A DNA stretch of 64,000 nucleotides from Saccharomycopsis crataegensis (lineage: Eukaryota > Ascomycota > Saccharomycetes > Ascoideales > Saccharomycopsidaceae), in contig NW_027043830.1 of the NCBI RefSeq assembly GCF_037102585.1, positions 1 through 64,000 on the forward strand. The letters are read 5' to 3'. Positions 29,683-40,500 of the stretch are shown here, one piece after another. The first letter of the stretch is position 1; each line of letters begins with the position of its first letter. Below the pieces are notes generated by a model. It worked only from the letters and a program-made list of their open reading frames with translations, was not told the DNA's origin and made no database searches. Both the position numbers and the translations under genes were made by a program.

Positions 29683-32600
29683 TCAAGATCTTCTATTCAA
29701 ACTTTGAAAGGAACGACCCAACAACGGTTTTCTACAGATAGGAATACTAGAAGAACCATAGAAGTCCTTAATGGACTCATAGAGGTTCTTCTGTAAACCC
29801 AGTGGAACACTATCCACAAAAACATCAACCGGGACCGTAAAGCAATGACCAGGACGAGCCATCCGAAAGGTAACATCAAAAGACCTAGTGTCAGGATCAT
29901 ATCCTAAAATACCATTAACCTCAGAAGCTCTAGCTTTAAATTCATTAACAGTCCGGGGAAGATCAATAAAAGCAGCTTCAGGCACCGAATAAGGACGTAA
30001 AAACCTCGCATTAATCACCCTTGATTTAAGGTTTAATATCGGTAAATCAATTTCAAAACTATTCTTGTTAATAACCTTGACTACTTTAAAAGGACCAAAA
30101 TACACATCAGTCACTTTTTTGTATCGAGTACTATTCGTGTACGCTTCGCGATGCACAAGCACGTACTGACCAACTGTATAATCATCAAAGCTTGCTCCTG
30201 CATTGGCACTTATATTCATCCGGTGCTGATACAGGGATAATTGTTCTGAAACGGCCCAATGAATTGCCCTCAATCTCTTCCCCCACTCACTAATCAGGTG
30301 ATGAGCAATATCAACAACTTGAGGTTCAGACAATTGAAGCAACGGTTGGCGACCAAAAACCGCTTGGAAAGGCGAAATACCGGTAGCCGAATGAATAGAT
30401 GAATTGATAGCAGTCTGAGCCACAGCCAAATAACTCAACCAATCACCTTTATTTTCAGAAACAAAAGTACGAAGGAGCTGTACTACCTTCTTGTTAGCGG
30501 CTTCTGCCACACCATTTCCACGAGGGTTGTTAGCAGCCGTGAGATGATACTTAAATCCCATAATCTTCGAAATATCCTTGGCAATGCTATTAGCCCAACG
30601 AATATCACGATCAGAACGAATAAAACACGGAATACCATAATACGCAAATACATTATGGAACAACACCTTAGCAACACCCATTGTATCAATCTGTTTGTTG
30701 CATCCAATAAAAATAGAAAATTTCGAAAAATCATCAACAACGGTAAGGATAGCATCACATCCTCCACATTCCGGCAATCCAGTAATCATATCAATCAGAA
30801 TTCTTTGGAAAGTGAATCCTGGAGGATCAACAGCCATAATAGGATGGGAATGGTGTTGGCGTATTTTTGTTCTCAAACAAGTATCACATCCACCAACTAC
30901 TGCAGTGACAATCTTCATAAGATTTCGCATATAAAACTTAGAAGATAGCCCGAGGTATAATTGAGTTATCCCAGCATGCATTCTGCCATGCTCATACTCA
31001 ATTAACCTACGGGCCCGCAGCGCCCCAACAACCCGGCGCCACGGAGATTGATTGGTACGTCCAAACAATTTACCATCAATCAACTTAAAATTCTTCAAAA
31101 TACCCTGACTCACATCGAGTCTATCACCATTAACATCTTCTTCATCAATTCTCGTTTCTGCGACATCGCTGGCATTATCACTTGCTTTATTATCCTTGTC
31201 CTCAATTAACCTTAAACTGTTACTAATCTCCGCAAAATACTCATCCGATTCAATCGAAGCCTTGATTTCTGCTTCAGTTAAATTAACTGCAGGGATTACC
31301 GATTCCAAAGCCCCCACATAACGAGAGAGGTAATCAGCTAACTCATTTGTTGTACCCTTGACATATTCTAACACAATATCAAACTCAGCGAGTTTAGTAA
31401 TCCATCTTTTAACCCTGTCATTTTCAGCTTCCTTATTTCCTTTAAGCAACACCGACAAGGATTGGTGATCGGTCTTTACCACAATTCTATGACCAAATAT
31501 CAAATGGGCCGTCTTGTCTAATAAGTAGACAACGGCTAAAAGTTCTTTATCTCTAATTGGATAATTCTTTTCGTGGATTGAAAGGCTCCGCAGGTAATAA
31601 CCAACAATTTGCAGCTCATCGGACCCAGGGATTAACTGTTTCAATACCCCCCCAATTGCAATTCCTGAAGCATCAGACTCAATTACAAATACAGTAGCGG
31701 GATCAGTCGAAAGTGGAACACTAAGTACCTTGGTTTCCAACAAGGCTTGCTTCAAAGAAGCGAACCTTTTGGAAACTGTCTCCATATCCCATTCGAGATT
31801 TTTGGAGACAAATTGGTAAAGTTCAACCACTAAGTCCGAATAGCTGGCAACGAAATGACGGAAATAATTCGTGAATCCAAGAGTTTTCTGCAACTCCTTG
31901 GCATTCACAGGGGTCTTCAATTTCCGAATTACTTCCCTAGTATCATCAGGGATTTCAACTCCATCCGGACCAATTTCCCAACCAAGAAAGCGAACCTTAG
32001 AGCTCATAAAACTGCATTTCAGCCTTTTCAAAAACAACTTGTTCTCCCGACACACATCAAAAAACTGCTTGAGCAAACCCAAATGCTCTTCCCTGTTTGG
32101 CGACGCCAAGAGAACATCATCAACATAATTACGGGCAGTTGAAAGGTGTGATATTTTCTTGGCTAAGTATGATTGTAGGTGTGAAGGGGCTGATGTGAGT
32201 CCGAAGGGTAATCTCAAGTACTCGTACTTGAGCCCTTCAAACTCAAAAGCCGTGAATCTACTAGAATTCTCATCGAGGGTAAGTTGATGAAAGCCTTTCG
32301 TTAAATCCACGGTTGAGAACACCTTATTGGCCAGAAAGATCTGGATCAATTCATCGTAACTGGGAAGGTTCTGATTAAACCTTTTCAATAAAAGGTTGAT
32401 TTGACGAAAATCAATAACCAAACGAATCTCCCCAGTCTTCTTCTTGACAACTAGAAAAGGTGAAGAATAAGGCGAGTTAGAGGGTTGAATAAGTTTAGAA
32501 TCAACCATACGCCTAATATGATTTCTAACCTCATGCAAAAGAGCAATCTTAACCTTCGGAATATACGGGGTCGTTGGAACTTCTTCCGACATCGGTTCAA

Positions 32601-34152
32601 GCCTGATATTATCTGCCCCCCGAGACTCAACAACTTGATTAATCCCAAGCTTCTCCGCAAAAATATCCGCATAATCAAACAACAATTTCTCTAATCTAGG
32701 ATCGTCTATCTCAACAGGATCCAGGCTAAGAGCAGCCATAGCACTAATACTTTCAATGGATTTCTCATCCAAATCGTCCACCCCCACATCTCCCACAGTA
32801 AGATTAGCAAAATCAATAAGATGGGCATATTCTCTAATGAATGGAAGCCCCACAATAACAGTAGGTGAAACAATCGGGTGCACATAACAACGGATCTTCA
32901 CAACAGTATGGTTAAATGTAACAGGGATAATCACATACCTGTCTACCGCATCATACTGATTAGTTGCAGTCTTGATTGTTCTTGGGCTAATCCTAGTAAG
33001 ATCGGCACTATCATAACCGAGCTTAGGCAAAATAGACGGATTTACAAAACTGTAACTCGCCCCAGAATCAATAAGAGCTTTGGTAACAAACCCAGCAGGT
33101 CCCATAGTAACAGGAACCTTGAAAGCAACAACATCCTCATACGGAACTGCATGGTCCTCCTCTTGGACGCAATCCATAAGGTGAGCCAAACGAGCACCAG
33201 ACCCACCACCACCACGGCGAGGGCAGTCCATGCTCTGATGTCCGTGTCCTTTACACTGGAAACAATTTCCAAGAATAAGCAACAGCCTCACCTCCTCCTG
33301 GGTGAGATTAAATTTCTTGCAGAGGGCGGCAATCTTACCACTAGACTTGCGAGGATATGAGTTTCCCCGAGAACTTGGTACTGATTGCAAAGCATCCAAT
33401 TCCATTGGCATCGGACCACCTCTATCCATAGGCGAAAACGTAGACGGCATAGGGATAGTCAGAGTATGGATGGTTCTTTCAGTAAGATCATTAATACTAA
33501 GTGCATGAGAAATCACATCATCTAATTTCTCATAAATGCGTCCTGCATCTGCAATGTGCTTCTGCAAACGCGGGTCCAAGGAATCGATAAAACGATTAAT
33601 TTTTGAACGTTCTGACCAATCTGGAATGTACACAACATTCGCTTGAAACTCAGCAACGTGGGACAGAAGCGCTTTTCCTTTTTGCGCAATTGTCCACAAT
33701 GTTCTTTCCAAAATGTCAACCATATCAACTCTAGAAAAGTGCGCAAGCACTTGAGCCTTAAAGGCTCTATAAGAGATATCTGACGGCAAGGAGTCAGAAA
33801 AAGAAGAAAAACTTCTAAAAGTATCTTGAGCCACGTTTCTCACGATAAAACTCATCTTATACTTGTCATTCCAATTAAGTGGCATCTGGTGTTCTGCATA
33901 CTGGAAGAAGTCATGCAATGCCATGGGAGTGCGGGCAAGCATCCCTGTACTAAACGGCTTTCCGTTAAACTTGACCTCCATAGGGTCTAACACGCGACCG
34001 GCCTTCTCTTTACCGTGAAGCATTTCAACGAGCTCCATGAGCAACAGACGATTAGAATCGTCCAACGGTCCACCCGGCATACTCATCTCGTTTTCTTCGC
34101 CTGAATAATTATCTTCTTCGTCTGAGCTAGGGCTTAAACCAAATACAGTCAT
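29683..34152 (-). CDS. Gag-Pol of Ty3-like G1 copy 2
   Basis: 1489 residues in one open frame, starting MTVFGLSPSSDEEDN just after the primer-binding site. The N-terminal Gag is acidic and followed by the CCHC knuckle near 297, protease DSGA near 362, RT YVDD near 676, RNase H near 860-900 and integrase in the last third with SDRD near 1180. In RNase H a CTG stands in YY-x-RSL where family G2 has TCG (Ser). In integrase a CTG stands in RI-x-IDMITG where G3 has TCA (Ser) and G2 has ACT (Thr). The copy looks whole. Confidence 0.95.
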   Translation of the reverse strand: MTVFGLSPSSDEEDNYSGEENEMSMPGGPLDDSNRLLLMELVEMLHGKEKAGRVLDPMEVKFNGKPFSTGMLARTPMALHDFFQYAEHQMPLNWNDKYKMSFIVRNVAQDTFRSFSSFSDSLPSDISYRAFKAQVLAHFSRVDMVDILERTLWTIAQKGKALLSHVAEFQANVVYIPDWSERSKINRFIDSLDPRLQKHIADAGRIYEKLDDVISHALSINDLTERTIHTLTIPMPSTFSPMDRGGPMPMELDALQSVPSSRGNSYPRKSSGKIAALCKKFNLTQEEVRLLLILGNCFQCKGHGHQSMDCPRRGGGGSGARLAHLMDCVQEEDHAVPYEDVVAFKVPVTMGPAGFVTKALIDSGASYSFVNPSILPKLGYDSADLTRISPRTIKTATNQYDAVDRYVIIPVTFNHTVVKIRCYVHPIVSPTVIVGLPFIREYAHLIDFANLTVGDVGVDDLDEKSIESISAMAALSLDPVEIDDPRLEKLLFDYADIFAEKLGINQVVESRGADNIRLEPMSEEVPTTPYIPKVKIALLHEVRNHIRRMVDSKLIQPSNSPYSSPFLVVKKKTGEIRLVIDFRQINLLLKRFNQNLPSYDELIQIFLANKVFSTVDLTKGFHQLTLDENSSRFTAFEFEGLKYEYLRLPFGLTSAPSHLQSYLAKKISHLSTARNYVDDVLLASPNREEHLGLLKQFFDVCRENKLFLKRLKCSFMSSKVRFLGWEIGPDGVEIPDDTREVIRKLKTPVNAKELQKTLGFTNYFRHFVASYSDLVVELYQFVSKNLEWDMETVSKRFASLKQALLETKVLSVPLSTDPATVFVIESDASGIAIGGVLKQLIPGSDELQIVGYYLRSLSIHEKNYPIRDKELLAVVYLLDKTAHLIFGHRIVVKTDHQSLSVLLKGNKEAENDRVKRWITKLAEFDIVLEYVKGTTNELADYLSRYVGALESVIPAVNLTEAEIKASIESDEYFAEISNSLRLIEDKDNKASDNASDVAETRIDEEDVNGDRLDVSQGILKNFKLIDGKLFGRTNQSPWRRVVGALRARRLIEYEHGRMHAGITQLYLGLSSKFYMRNLMKIVTAVVGGCDTCLRTKIRQHHSHPIMAVDPPGFTFQRILIDMITGLPECGGCDAILTVVDDFSKFSIFIGCNKQIDTMGVAKVLFHNVFAYYGIPCFIRSDRDIRWANSIAKDISKIMGFKYHLTAANNPRGNGVAEAANKKVVQLLRTFVSENKGDWLSYLAVAQTAINSSIHSATGISPFQAVFGRQPLLQLSEPQVVDIAHHLISEWGKRLRAIHWAVSEQLSLYQHRMNISANAGASFDDYTVGQYVLVHREAYTNSTRYKKVTDVYFGPFKVVKVINKNSFEIDLPILNLKSRVINARFLRPYSVPEAAFIDLPRTVNEFKARASEVNGILGYDPDTRSFDVTFRMARPGHCFTVPVDVFVDSVPLGLQKNLYESIKDFYGSSSIPICRKPLLGRSFQSLNRRS

Positions 34153-34244
34153 ACACTAGGATAACCAAGCTATGCTATTAAACGACAACAGAAGTTTATA
34201 ATCAGTGGAGTCTGTAAAACTAAAAACCTAGTGGTGCTACCAAT

Positions 34245-34449
34245 TGTTATATTACGATGCGACTAGACTAGATGTAGTTAGTCACGGGTTAGGATTGATT
34301 TAGTAATTACTCTCTGAAGAACCAGAGATCATATATATTGAAAACTTTTCATAATCGACGACTATAATTATATACTAATGGTTATGAGCTTATGGTTATG
34401 AGCACGTGTATCGTTGCCTATAACCAATAGCTCAAACCATACTACAACA
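34245..34449 (-). repeat. 5' LTR of G1 copy 2
   Basis: About 205 bp, TGTTATATTACG to CTACAACA on the plus strand. The primer-binding site for initiator tRNA-Met lies directly inside it. Confidence 0.94.
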
Positions 34450-34460
34450 TTAACGATCTG

Positions 34461-34546
34461 CTCTTGGTGGCCAAGTTGGTAAGGCATCGGACTGTAAACT
34501 TCCAGCAATAATCCGCAGATCGGGTGTTCGAATCACCCCCAAGAGA
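34461..34546 (+). tRNA. tRNA-Tyr (GTA) with intron
   Basis: Acceptor CTCTTGG pairs with CCAAGAG; anticodon GTA lies in CTGTAA, followed by a short intron (about 13 nt) before TCCG closes the anticodon stem. A T-run follows at 34549-34554. Two Ty3-like families have used its upstream side. Confidence 0.95.
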
Positions 34547-34611
34547 ATTTTTTGCCAAAACGGTACTTACTAATAGTAATCTCTGATGCTTATGGTATTA
34601 CTTTATAATTG

Positions 34612-34880
34612 ATACAGTGGTTTCTTTTTTTATTTGTACCAACAACTGGAAAAGTTCATACCAGTGGCAAAAAATGCTTCATATCGACCCCCGGTATTTT
34701 TCGTACCATTGCACTGGGATTCATTCATACCAAACTACAAAAATATTTCATACCATTCATTACATTGTAGTTATTCGTACCATTTTACTTTAATGGTTCC
34801 AAAGCCTCTTAGTTACTTAATTTAATCAAAAAATACTCAATTTTGCAGAACTCAGCGCTCTTTTCTGTAAGGCTGCCAGT
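34612..34880 (+). mobile_element. Diverged left-end relic of the Tc1/mariner-type family
   Basis: After GATA the sequence CAGTGGTTTC and the following motifs (TTTGTACCAAC, GTTCATACCAGTGGC, CCCCCGGTATTTTTCG) match the inverted repeat at 27352 with many changes and an added segment. No right end or transposase was found. Confidence 0.7.
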
Positions 34881-35142
34881 AGTGCAGACCCCCAAACATG
34901 GCTCTGATACCATAATGTCCCAAGATAACTCTAACTCTAACTATAACTTATCCGTCATTTCCAATGCGGCACCTACAGACTATCATACTTCCGCTCCGGT
35001 GAACTCTAGCAAGAATTTACAGAAAATATGGGTTACAAGTAATGGTGTTATAGCTATTTGTTTGAAATCGTCTCATTCATCTTCTAACACTCTAAGGTGT
35101 TATCAGTAAAAATGGTACGATTACGACCAGCAAAAAATATTT
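34881..35142 (+). other. Unassigned stretch with a short open frame
   Basis: A frame starting MSQDNSNSNYNLS (34915-35109) is Ser/Asn-rich, like the starts of some Ty1-type Gag proteins. It is short and ends without any recognisable domain. It may be an old Gag leader, but this is uncertain. Confidence 0.25.
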
Positions 35143-35223
35143 TGACTGGGACGGGATTCGAACCCGCGCATCCGAAGAAATCACGGCCTTAACGTGACGC
35201 CTTAACCACTCGGCCACCCAGCC
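35143..35223 (-). tRNA. tRNA-Leu (AAG)
   Basis: A type II tRNA with long variable arm, acceptor GGCTGGG and anticodon loop TTAAGGC, so the anticodon is AAG, reading CTT and CTC (and CTA if inosine forms). A Leu-AAG tRNA, instead of the Leu-TAG usual in Saccharomyces, suits a yeast in which CTG is Ser. It lies 23 bp downstream of tRNA-Arg. Confidence 0.94.
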
Positions 35224-35246
35224 TATGTAAAACACTCTTTCGAGTA

Positions 35247-35320
35247 CACCGAACCTGGGACTCGAACCCAGAATCTCCTGATTAGAAGTCAGACGCCCTA
35301 ACCAATTAGGCTAGCCCGGC
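35247..35320 (-). tRNA. tRNA-Arg (TCT)
   Basis: Anticodon arm CTGAC-TTCTAAT-CAG with TCT; acceptor GCCGGGC pairs with GTTCGGT using wobble pairs. A G2 LTR starts 12 bp upstream of its 5' end. Confidence 0.93.
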
Positions 35321-35379
35321 TTTCTTAGTTTGTGTTATATTATTGGATCATGGTTGGGTTGAGTCTTGGTTACCAACGG

Positions 35380-36386
35380 TGGGTGGTATTACTTGAACTA
35401 GCGGATGACATTGAGAATACCAATGATTCAATTTCCTTAGAAGTTATGAATAGCAGCACATTCTCAGATGCTGAAAGGACAGCGTACTGGGATTTCAGAA
35501 AAGTTCTTGGTATAAAGAAACGTACAATCAGGTTGAAGCCAATGAAGATTGGAATTGAAGATTTGAAAAATTCAATTGAAAAAGGGATTCCTGAAAAATA
35601 TCAACAACACATTCCAATTAGAATTAAGGATTTTGACCATACTAAAGGAAGTAAAAAACAACGGGAAAAACAAGATGTGAACAAGATGTCAAAAACACTC
35701 ATGGACATTACTGGGGTGAATCAGAAACAAGTTGATAACTTTTGGCATAACCTCAAAAAATTCAACCAACATTTCCCGGGGAAATATCAAAATATTCACA
35801 TCTTTCATTTGGGCATTGAAAATCACAATTACGTAAATAATCATTGTGACTATTGCAGCAAAAAATTAACCAGATATGATGAACCCCAATATGCCCCAAA
35901 GGAAATCCAATTTGAAATCATGAAGCACCATCTTATTGAATGTCCATTGGCCCAGAAACTTTGGAAAAAAATTGACTTGAATATCCCATTAACCTGGCAA
36001 ACAATCATTACCCCTGCCACCAACATGAACGAAACCAGAACGATCGATAGATATCTAGGTTTCCAACGAAAATTATCAAGATTGAAATCCAAAAGGCATT
36101 TCAATTGTCATATGGCCGTTGATTCAATGATCTTCTTGCTTGAAAGCAATATCTTTTAAGCGGAGAAGAAAAAATAGGTGGGGAAAAACAAGAAAATAAA
36201 ATCAAAAAAAAAACAACAATTAAAAACCTTAAAAACGCATAAAAACATTTTTTCACAATAATAGGGTTTTTCACCATTAATGGTTTTCCCTTAACACTTT
36301 AATTTTCAAACTACATTAGATAGTTTATGAGATATATAGTTATATAATTAATTAATATATTGAATTTTGTCTTTAAAAAAAAAAAA
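35380..36386 (+). mobile_element. LINE family L3, 5'-truncated, in a G2 LTR
   Basis: Ends in an A-run and is bordered by AACGGT on the left (35374-35379) and ACGGT on the right (36387-36391), a target duplication. The target is the same base position used by LINE L2 in another G2 LTR. It carries the last roughly 255 codons of ORF2 and the 3' trailer. Confidence 0.9.
35392..36159 (+). pseudogene. LINE L3 ORF2 C-terminal part
   Basis: About 255 residues from WVVLLELADD on, continuous with the fragment at 19638-20120 and longer. It resembles the last quarter of L2 ORF2: SKKQREKQD beside SKKKRARID, then NIHIFHLG and the zinc-finger-like CDYC...HHLIEC. RT and endonuclease are missing because of the 5' truncation. 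Confidence 0.85.
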
Positions 36387-36696
36387 ACGGTATGGTACCA
36401 TACGAAACCATGATCTGCATTACCTCATCGAGGTATCACTTTATGTCCCACCGCTTATCTCTTATCCTTGTCGTATCGCCTTATGTTTAGCCTTTTATTC
36501 CCAGAACGGGTCCAACACCCCATTATTAGTTTCAATCATTTTATTTATTTAAGGATTCAACATTCCTCTTATTTTCACCTTTATTTAGTTTAGAAAAAGG
36601 ATCATCTTTGTGATCACCTAATTTGAATCTTCTTGGTCGAGAACAATCATCGACAAGAAGCAGATTGTAACATTTGGTAGCACCACTAGGTTTAAA

Positions 36697-37515
36697 ATGA
36701 ATAACGCGGAACGCGAAAAGTTGTTGTTGAACAACATGCCGGTCTACGACGGATCCGACGACCTATCATTGATTCTCTCTTGGATGGATCACTTTAAGAT
36801 TATTATGCCCAAACTATCCGGATCCCGAGAGGAAAAACTCCTTTTGATTTCGGTGAAACTCCGGGGGGATGCGATGACCTGGTATGCGAAGTTTTTAGCC
36901 ACGGCTGATGAAAAGTCAACCGATTCCGATCTCAGTGACATGCTCACCAGTTTCAGAGCCTACTTTTTACCTGCAAACTTCCAGCAGATGCTTCTCAATC
37001 AACTCGCAGAATTGTCCCAAACCACGTCCGTCAACGCCTACAATCGGAGCTTCGACCGTTTGGTTAATCAATTAGACAGCCCAAACCCCGCCCATCTCTT
37101 GGCCACCTACGTACAGGGGCTCAAGAGAGACATGAGAATTCATGTTGTCGCTAAGGAGCCCCGCGGTTTTATAGAGGCTCAACGTTATGCTGACATCCTC
37201 GATATGGCTTCGTTCGGCGCGCCCTTGGCGATGAAGGTTTTTGCTGGTACTCGGACCCAACCATCATACCGATCAAGCATGAGGGAGACCCCTCCGAAGA
37301 GGACCCGTATCAACGCATTGCCTCAATCCCAAGGACCTAGGGGTCCAAGGGGCCCAAGAAGGGTTTTGCGCTGCTACTTATGTCAGGAGGAAGGACACAT
37401 GGTCCATCAGTGCTCAAAACTTCGTGACGCTCAAGCCGCTATTAAATCCGCAGACTTAAGGGACGAAGAACCTTTCCAAGATATTGCCATGGTTGAAGGG
37501 CCAAAAAATTGGTAA
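36697..37515 (+). CDS. Gag of Ty3-like family G2
   Basis: 272 residues starting MNNAEREKLLLNNMP. It has a retrotransposon Gag-type helical core (MTWYAKFLA, NQLAELSQT, YVQGLKRDM), a basic linker and one CCHC knuckle, CYLCQEEGHMVHQC, near the C-terminus. The start ATG follows the primer-binding site by three bases. The end of gag overlaps pol in another frame, the layout of Ty3-type elements that express Pol by frameshifting. Confidence 0.9.
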   Translation: MNNAEREKLLLNNMPVYDGSDDLSLILSWMDHFKIIMPKLSGSREEKLLLISVKLRGDAMTWYAKFLATADEKSTDSDLSDMLTSFRAYFLPANFQQMLLNQLAELSQTTSVNAYNRSFDRLVNQLDSPNPAHLLATYVQGLKRDMRIHVVAKEPRGFIEAQRYADILDMASFGAPLAMKVFAGTRTQPSYRSSMRETPPKRTRINALPQSQGPRGPRGPRRVLRCYLCQEEGHMVHQCSKLRDAQAAIKSADLRDEEPFQDIAMVEGPKNW

Positions 37516-40500
37516 GCCGACACAACCCAGAGCCCGTTGTGTTGGCTAGTATTACCACTACTGCTGACCCTCTCAATCTACCACTCATTACTATGAATGT
37601 TAAGGTAGGTTCAATCAATGTAACCGCCCTATTAGACTGTGGTGCAACTGCTAATTACATTAAAAAGAGCACCATGGAAAAGTTGGGACTACAAGAAATT
37701 CCGTTAAAAAGAAGTCGTCGAGTGTTTGACGCCTTTGGAAAGCCACATGAACGGTTGGCTTATTGGTCCAATGTTGACATGTGTATATCACGCAATACAT
37801 GTCAGATCGATTACAACTTCAGAGGGTTCGTCACCCAGAACGTAGACCAGGAAGTCATTTTAGGACTCCCTTTTTTCATACAATTTTATCAGGAATTGTT
37901 ACCATTGTTTCAAGAAATTAAAGAGAACAAAAATCAAACCAATAACCTGCTTACTCTAAATCTCCTATCAGCTGAGGAGACTAACCGGCTCTTAAAGAGT
38001 AAGTCAACTGATTGTTATTTGGCTTTGGTCAAAATGGTCGCGGATGACCACGTGACTAACGAACAAGAAAGAGTTCGAACTACAAAAGAAGAAGAGATTT
38101 TTAAACAATATGCAGATGTTTTTCAATTGAAGTTACCAGAAGGAGGATCTAACTTCACCGGAGTCAAACACGAGATACATGTATTGAGCGACTCCAAGGC
38201 ACCATTCAAAGCTCCATACCGACTCTCACCTCAAGATCGAGCCGAGCTCAAGACGCAGATTAATGAACTACTCCGGCAAAAGTTAATATTTCCGGTTGCG
38301 TCTCCTTATGGCGCCCCAGTGCTTTTTGTTAAGAAGAAGGATGGAACGAAACGGCTCTGCGTGGATTACCGAGGCTTAAATGAGATAACTATCAAGTCAA
38401 GATTTCCACTACCAAGAATAGATGACCTACTCGACCTCATCAAGAACGCCAAAATATTTTCCAAGCTTGATTTGGTTTCCGGTTATCATCAAATCGCCAT
38501 CAGCCCAGCTGATCGGCACAAAACCGCCATGGTCACGCCGTTTGGCCAATACGGTTGGAATTGCATGCCGTTTGGCCTCACGAATGCTCCTGCCACGTTC
38601 CAACTGGCTATGAATGAATTACTCTTACCGCTTGAAGAATTTTGCGTCGTCTACCTAGACGACGTATTGATTTTCAGCACAAGTGAGGCCGAGCATCATA
38701 AGCATATCGATGCTGTGATATCTACCCTCCAAAAAGCTGGTTTAATTATTAGCAAACGCAAATCAGAATTCTTTTTGGCTAAAGTCTCGTTCCTTGGTTA
38801 CCAGATCGATGCCGCCGGTGTTCATGTGGAGCCTGGGAAAATTGAAGCTATCCAACGATTTACGGTATCCACCCCGGAAGAAGCTCATTCTTTTATAGGA
38901 TTAGCCAGTTATTACCGCCGTTTTATTGAGCACTTTGCCGAATTAGCCCGCCCTGTCCATCAATATGTCAACGGGAAGATAGAATACAGTGACGAGGTAA
39001 AGAACGCGGTTGGCGAGTTAAAGCGGAAATTGATTTCTGCTCCGGTCCTTATGAATTTCGACAGTACCAAGCCACTCCGAGTCACAACCGACGCCTCTGG
39101 TTTTACTTTAGGCGCCGTGTTGGAACATGTGGCCCCGAATGGGAAAACAGAGGGCGTGGTGGCCTACTTTTCGAAGGGCCTTATCGGGGCCCAACTTAGG
39201 TACCCAGTCAGGGAGAAGGAACTTCTAGCCATCATTGAGTCATTGAAGAAGTTGCGTCACTACCTCGTCGCTCCATTTGAAGTGGTAACTGACCATCATT
39301 CCCTCACCTACCTCAATTCCGCCAAGAATGAAGGCAATCAAAGATTACTCAGATGGCAAGATTTCATTGCGGACTTTAACTTTACGGTGAAATACCGTCC
39401 CGGAGTTACCAATAAAGCTGCTGATGCTTTATCGCGAATGAAAATCAATGCCATGATTATTGACTCGGTTGGTGAAGACGAATATAAGGCTGATGCTTAT
39501 TTTTCCGAATTGTGGAAGGTCCTTGACGGGGAATTAGAGTGTCCGAAAGAACTAAAATCCATTATTCAACGGTATCAGTTTGCTGAGTTGGCAGGACGCC
39601 GACAAATCATTTACCAAATGACTCCGATGGACAAACCCCGGCTTTGTGTGCCTGGAGGGAAAACCAGATACCGGTTATTGCAAGGCGTCCACACGGCCGA
39701 GGCTGCGCTTCATATGGGTACGACCAAGATGCTATATCAGTTACAGGAGAGTGGGTTCTACTGGCCTAAGATGCTTAAGACGATTGCCCTGTTTGTCAAG
39801 AAGTGTGATATTTGTACGAAGGTAAAACCCACGAATAGACGCCCGGAAGGAATGCTACAAACCCCAACGATTCCTGCCCAGAGATGGTCTAACCTTACTA
39901 TGGATTTTATAACAGGTTTTACTCCGAGTCGCGGATTCGATTCAATATTCGTGGTGGTGGATAGACTTACCAAAAGAGCAGTGTTCGTGCCTCATAAGAA
40001 AACCGATGACGCCGAAGCGGTTGCTAATTTATTTATGGATTATGTTGTCCGAGACCATGGCCTTCCAATGTCCATCATTTCTGATCGAGACCCACTCTTC
40101 ATCAGTCACATGTGGAAGACCCTTACCAAAATGTTAGGTGTTTCCCAGGATCTCTCGACCACTGGCCACCCCGAGACAGATGGCCAGACCGAACGACTCA
40201 ACAGGGTATTGGTTCAATTGATGAGAACGTTGGCTGCTTCTCACGCGACTGAATGGTCTAAGTACTTGGGCATGGCACAGTTTGCCTACAACTCTCAGTA
40301 TCAACTGGCTATTAGGACGACGCCGTTTTTTGCTGATTTGGGATATCATCCAAGATATTGGCAAATCATTCATGATATTCCATTGGCCACCGCGATTGGT
40401 GATGACTCTATGATTGGGGGGTACGAATTTGTTCATCGGCAAGAAAGGATCTTGGAATCAATTCAAGTACAATTAGCCGATACTCAAAAGGAGACAACAG

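Larger units (their letters stand above)
27174..34449 (-). mobile_element. Ty3-like family G1, copy 2, looks whole, with a DNA transposon in its 3' LTR
   Basis: Flanked by a perfect 5-bp duplication TTAAC (27169-27173 and 34450-34454). The 5' LTR (34245-34449) and 3' LTR share private variants, so insertion is recent. The element is about 4.98 kb without the 2.3-kb transposon. It ends 11 bp upstream of tRNA-Tyr and entered between that tRNA and an older G2b LTR. Confidence 0.95.
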
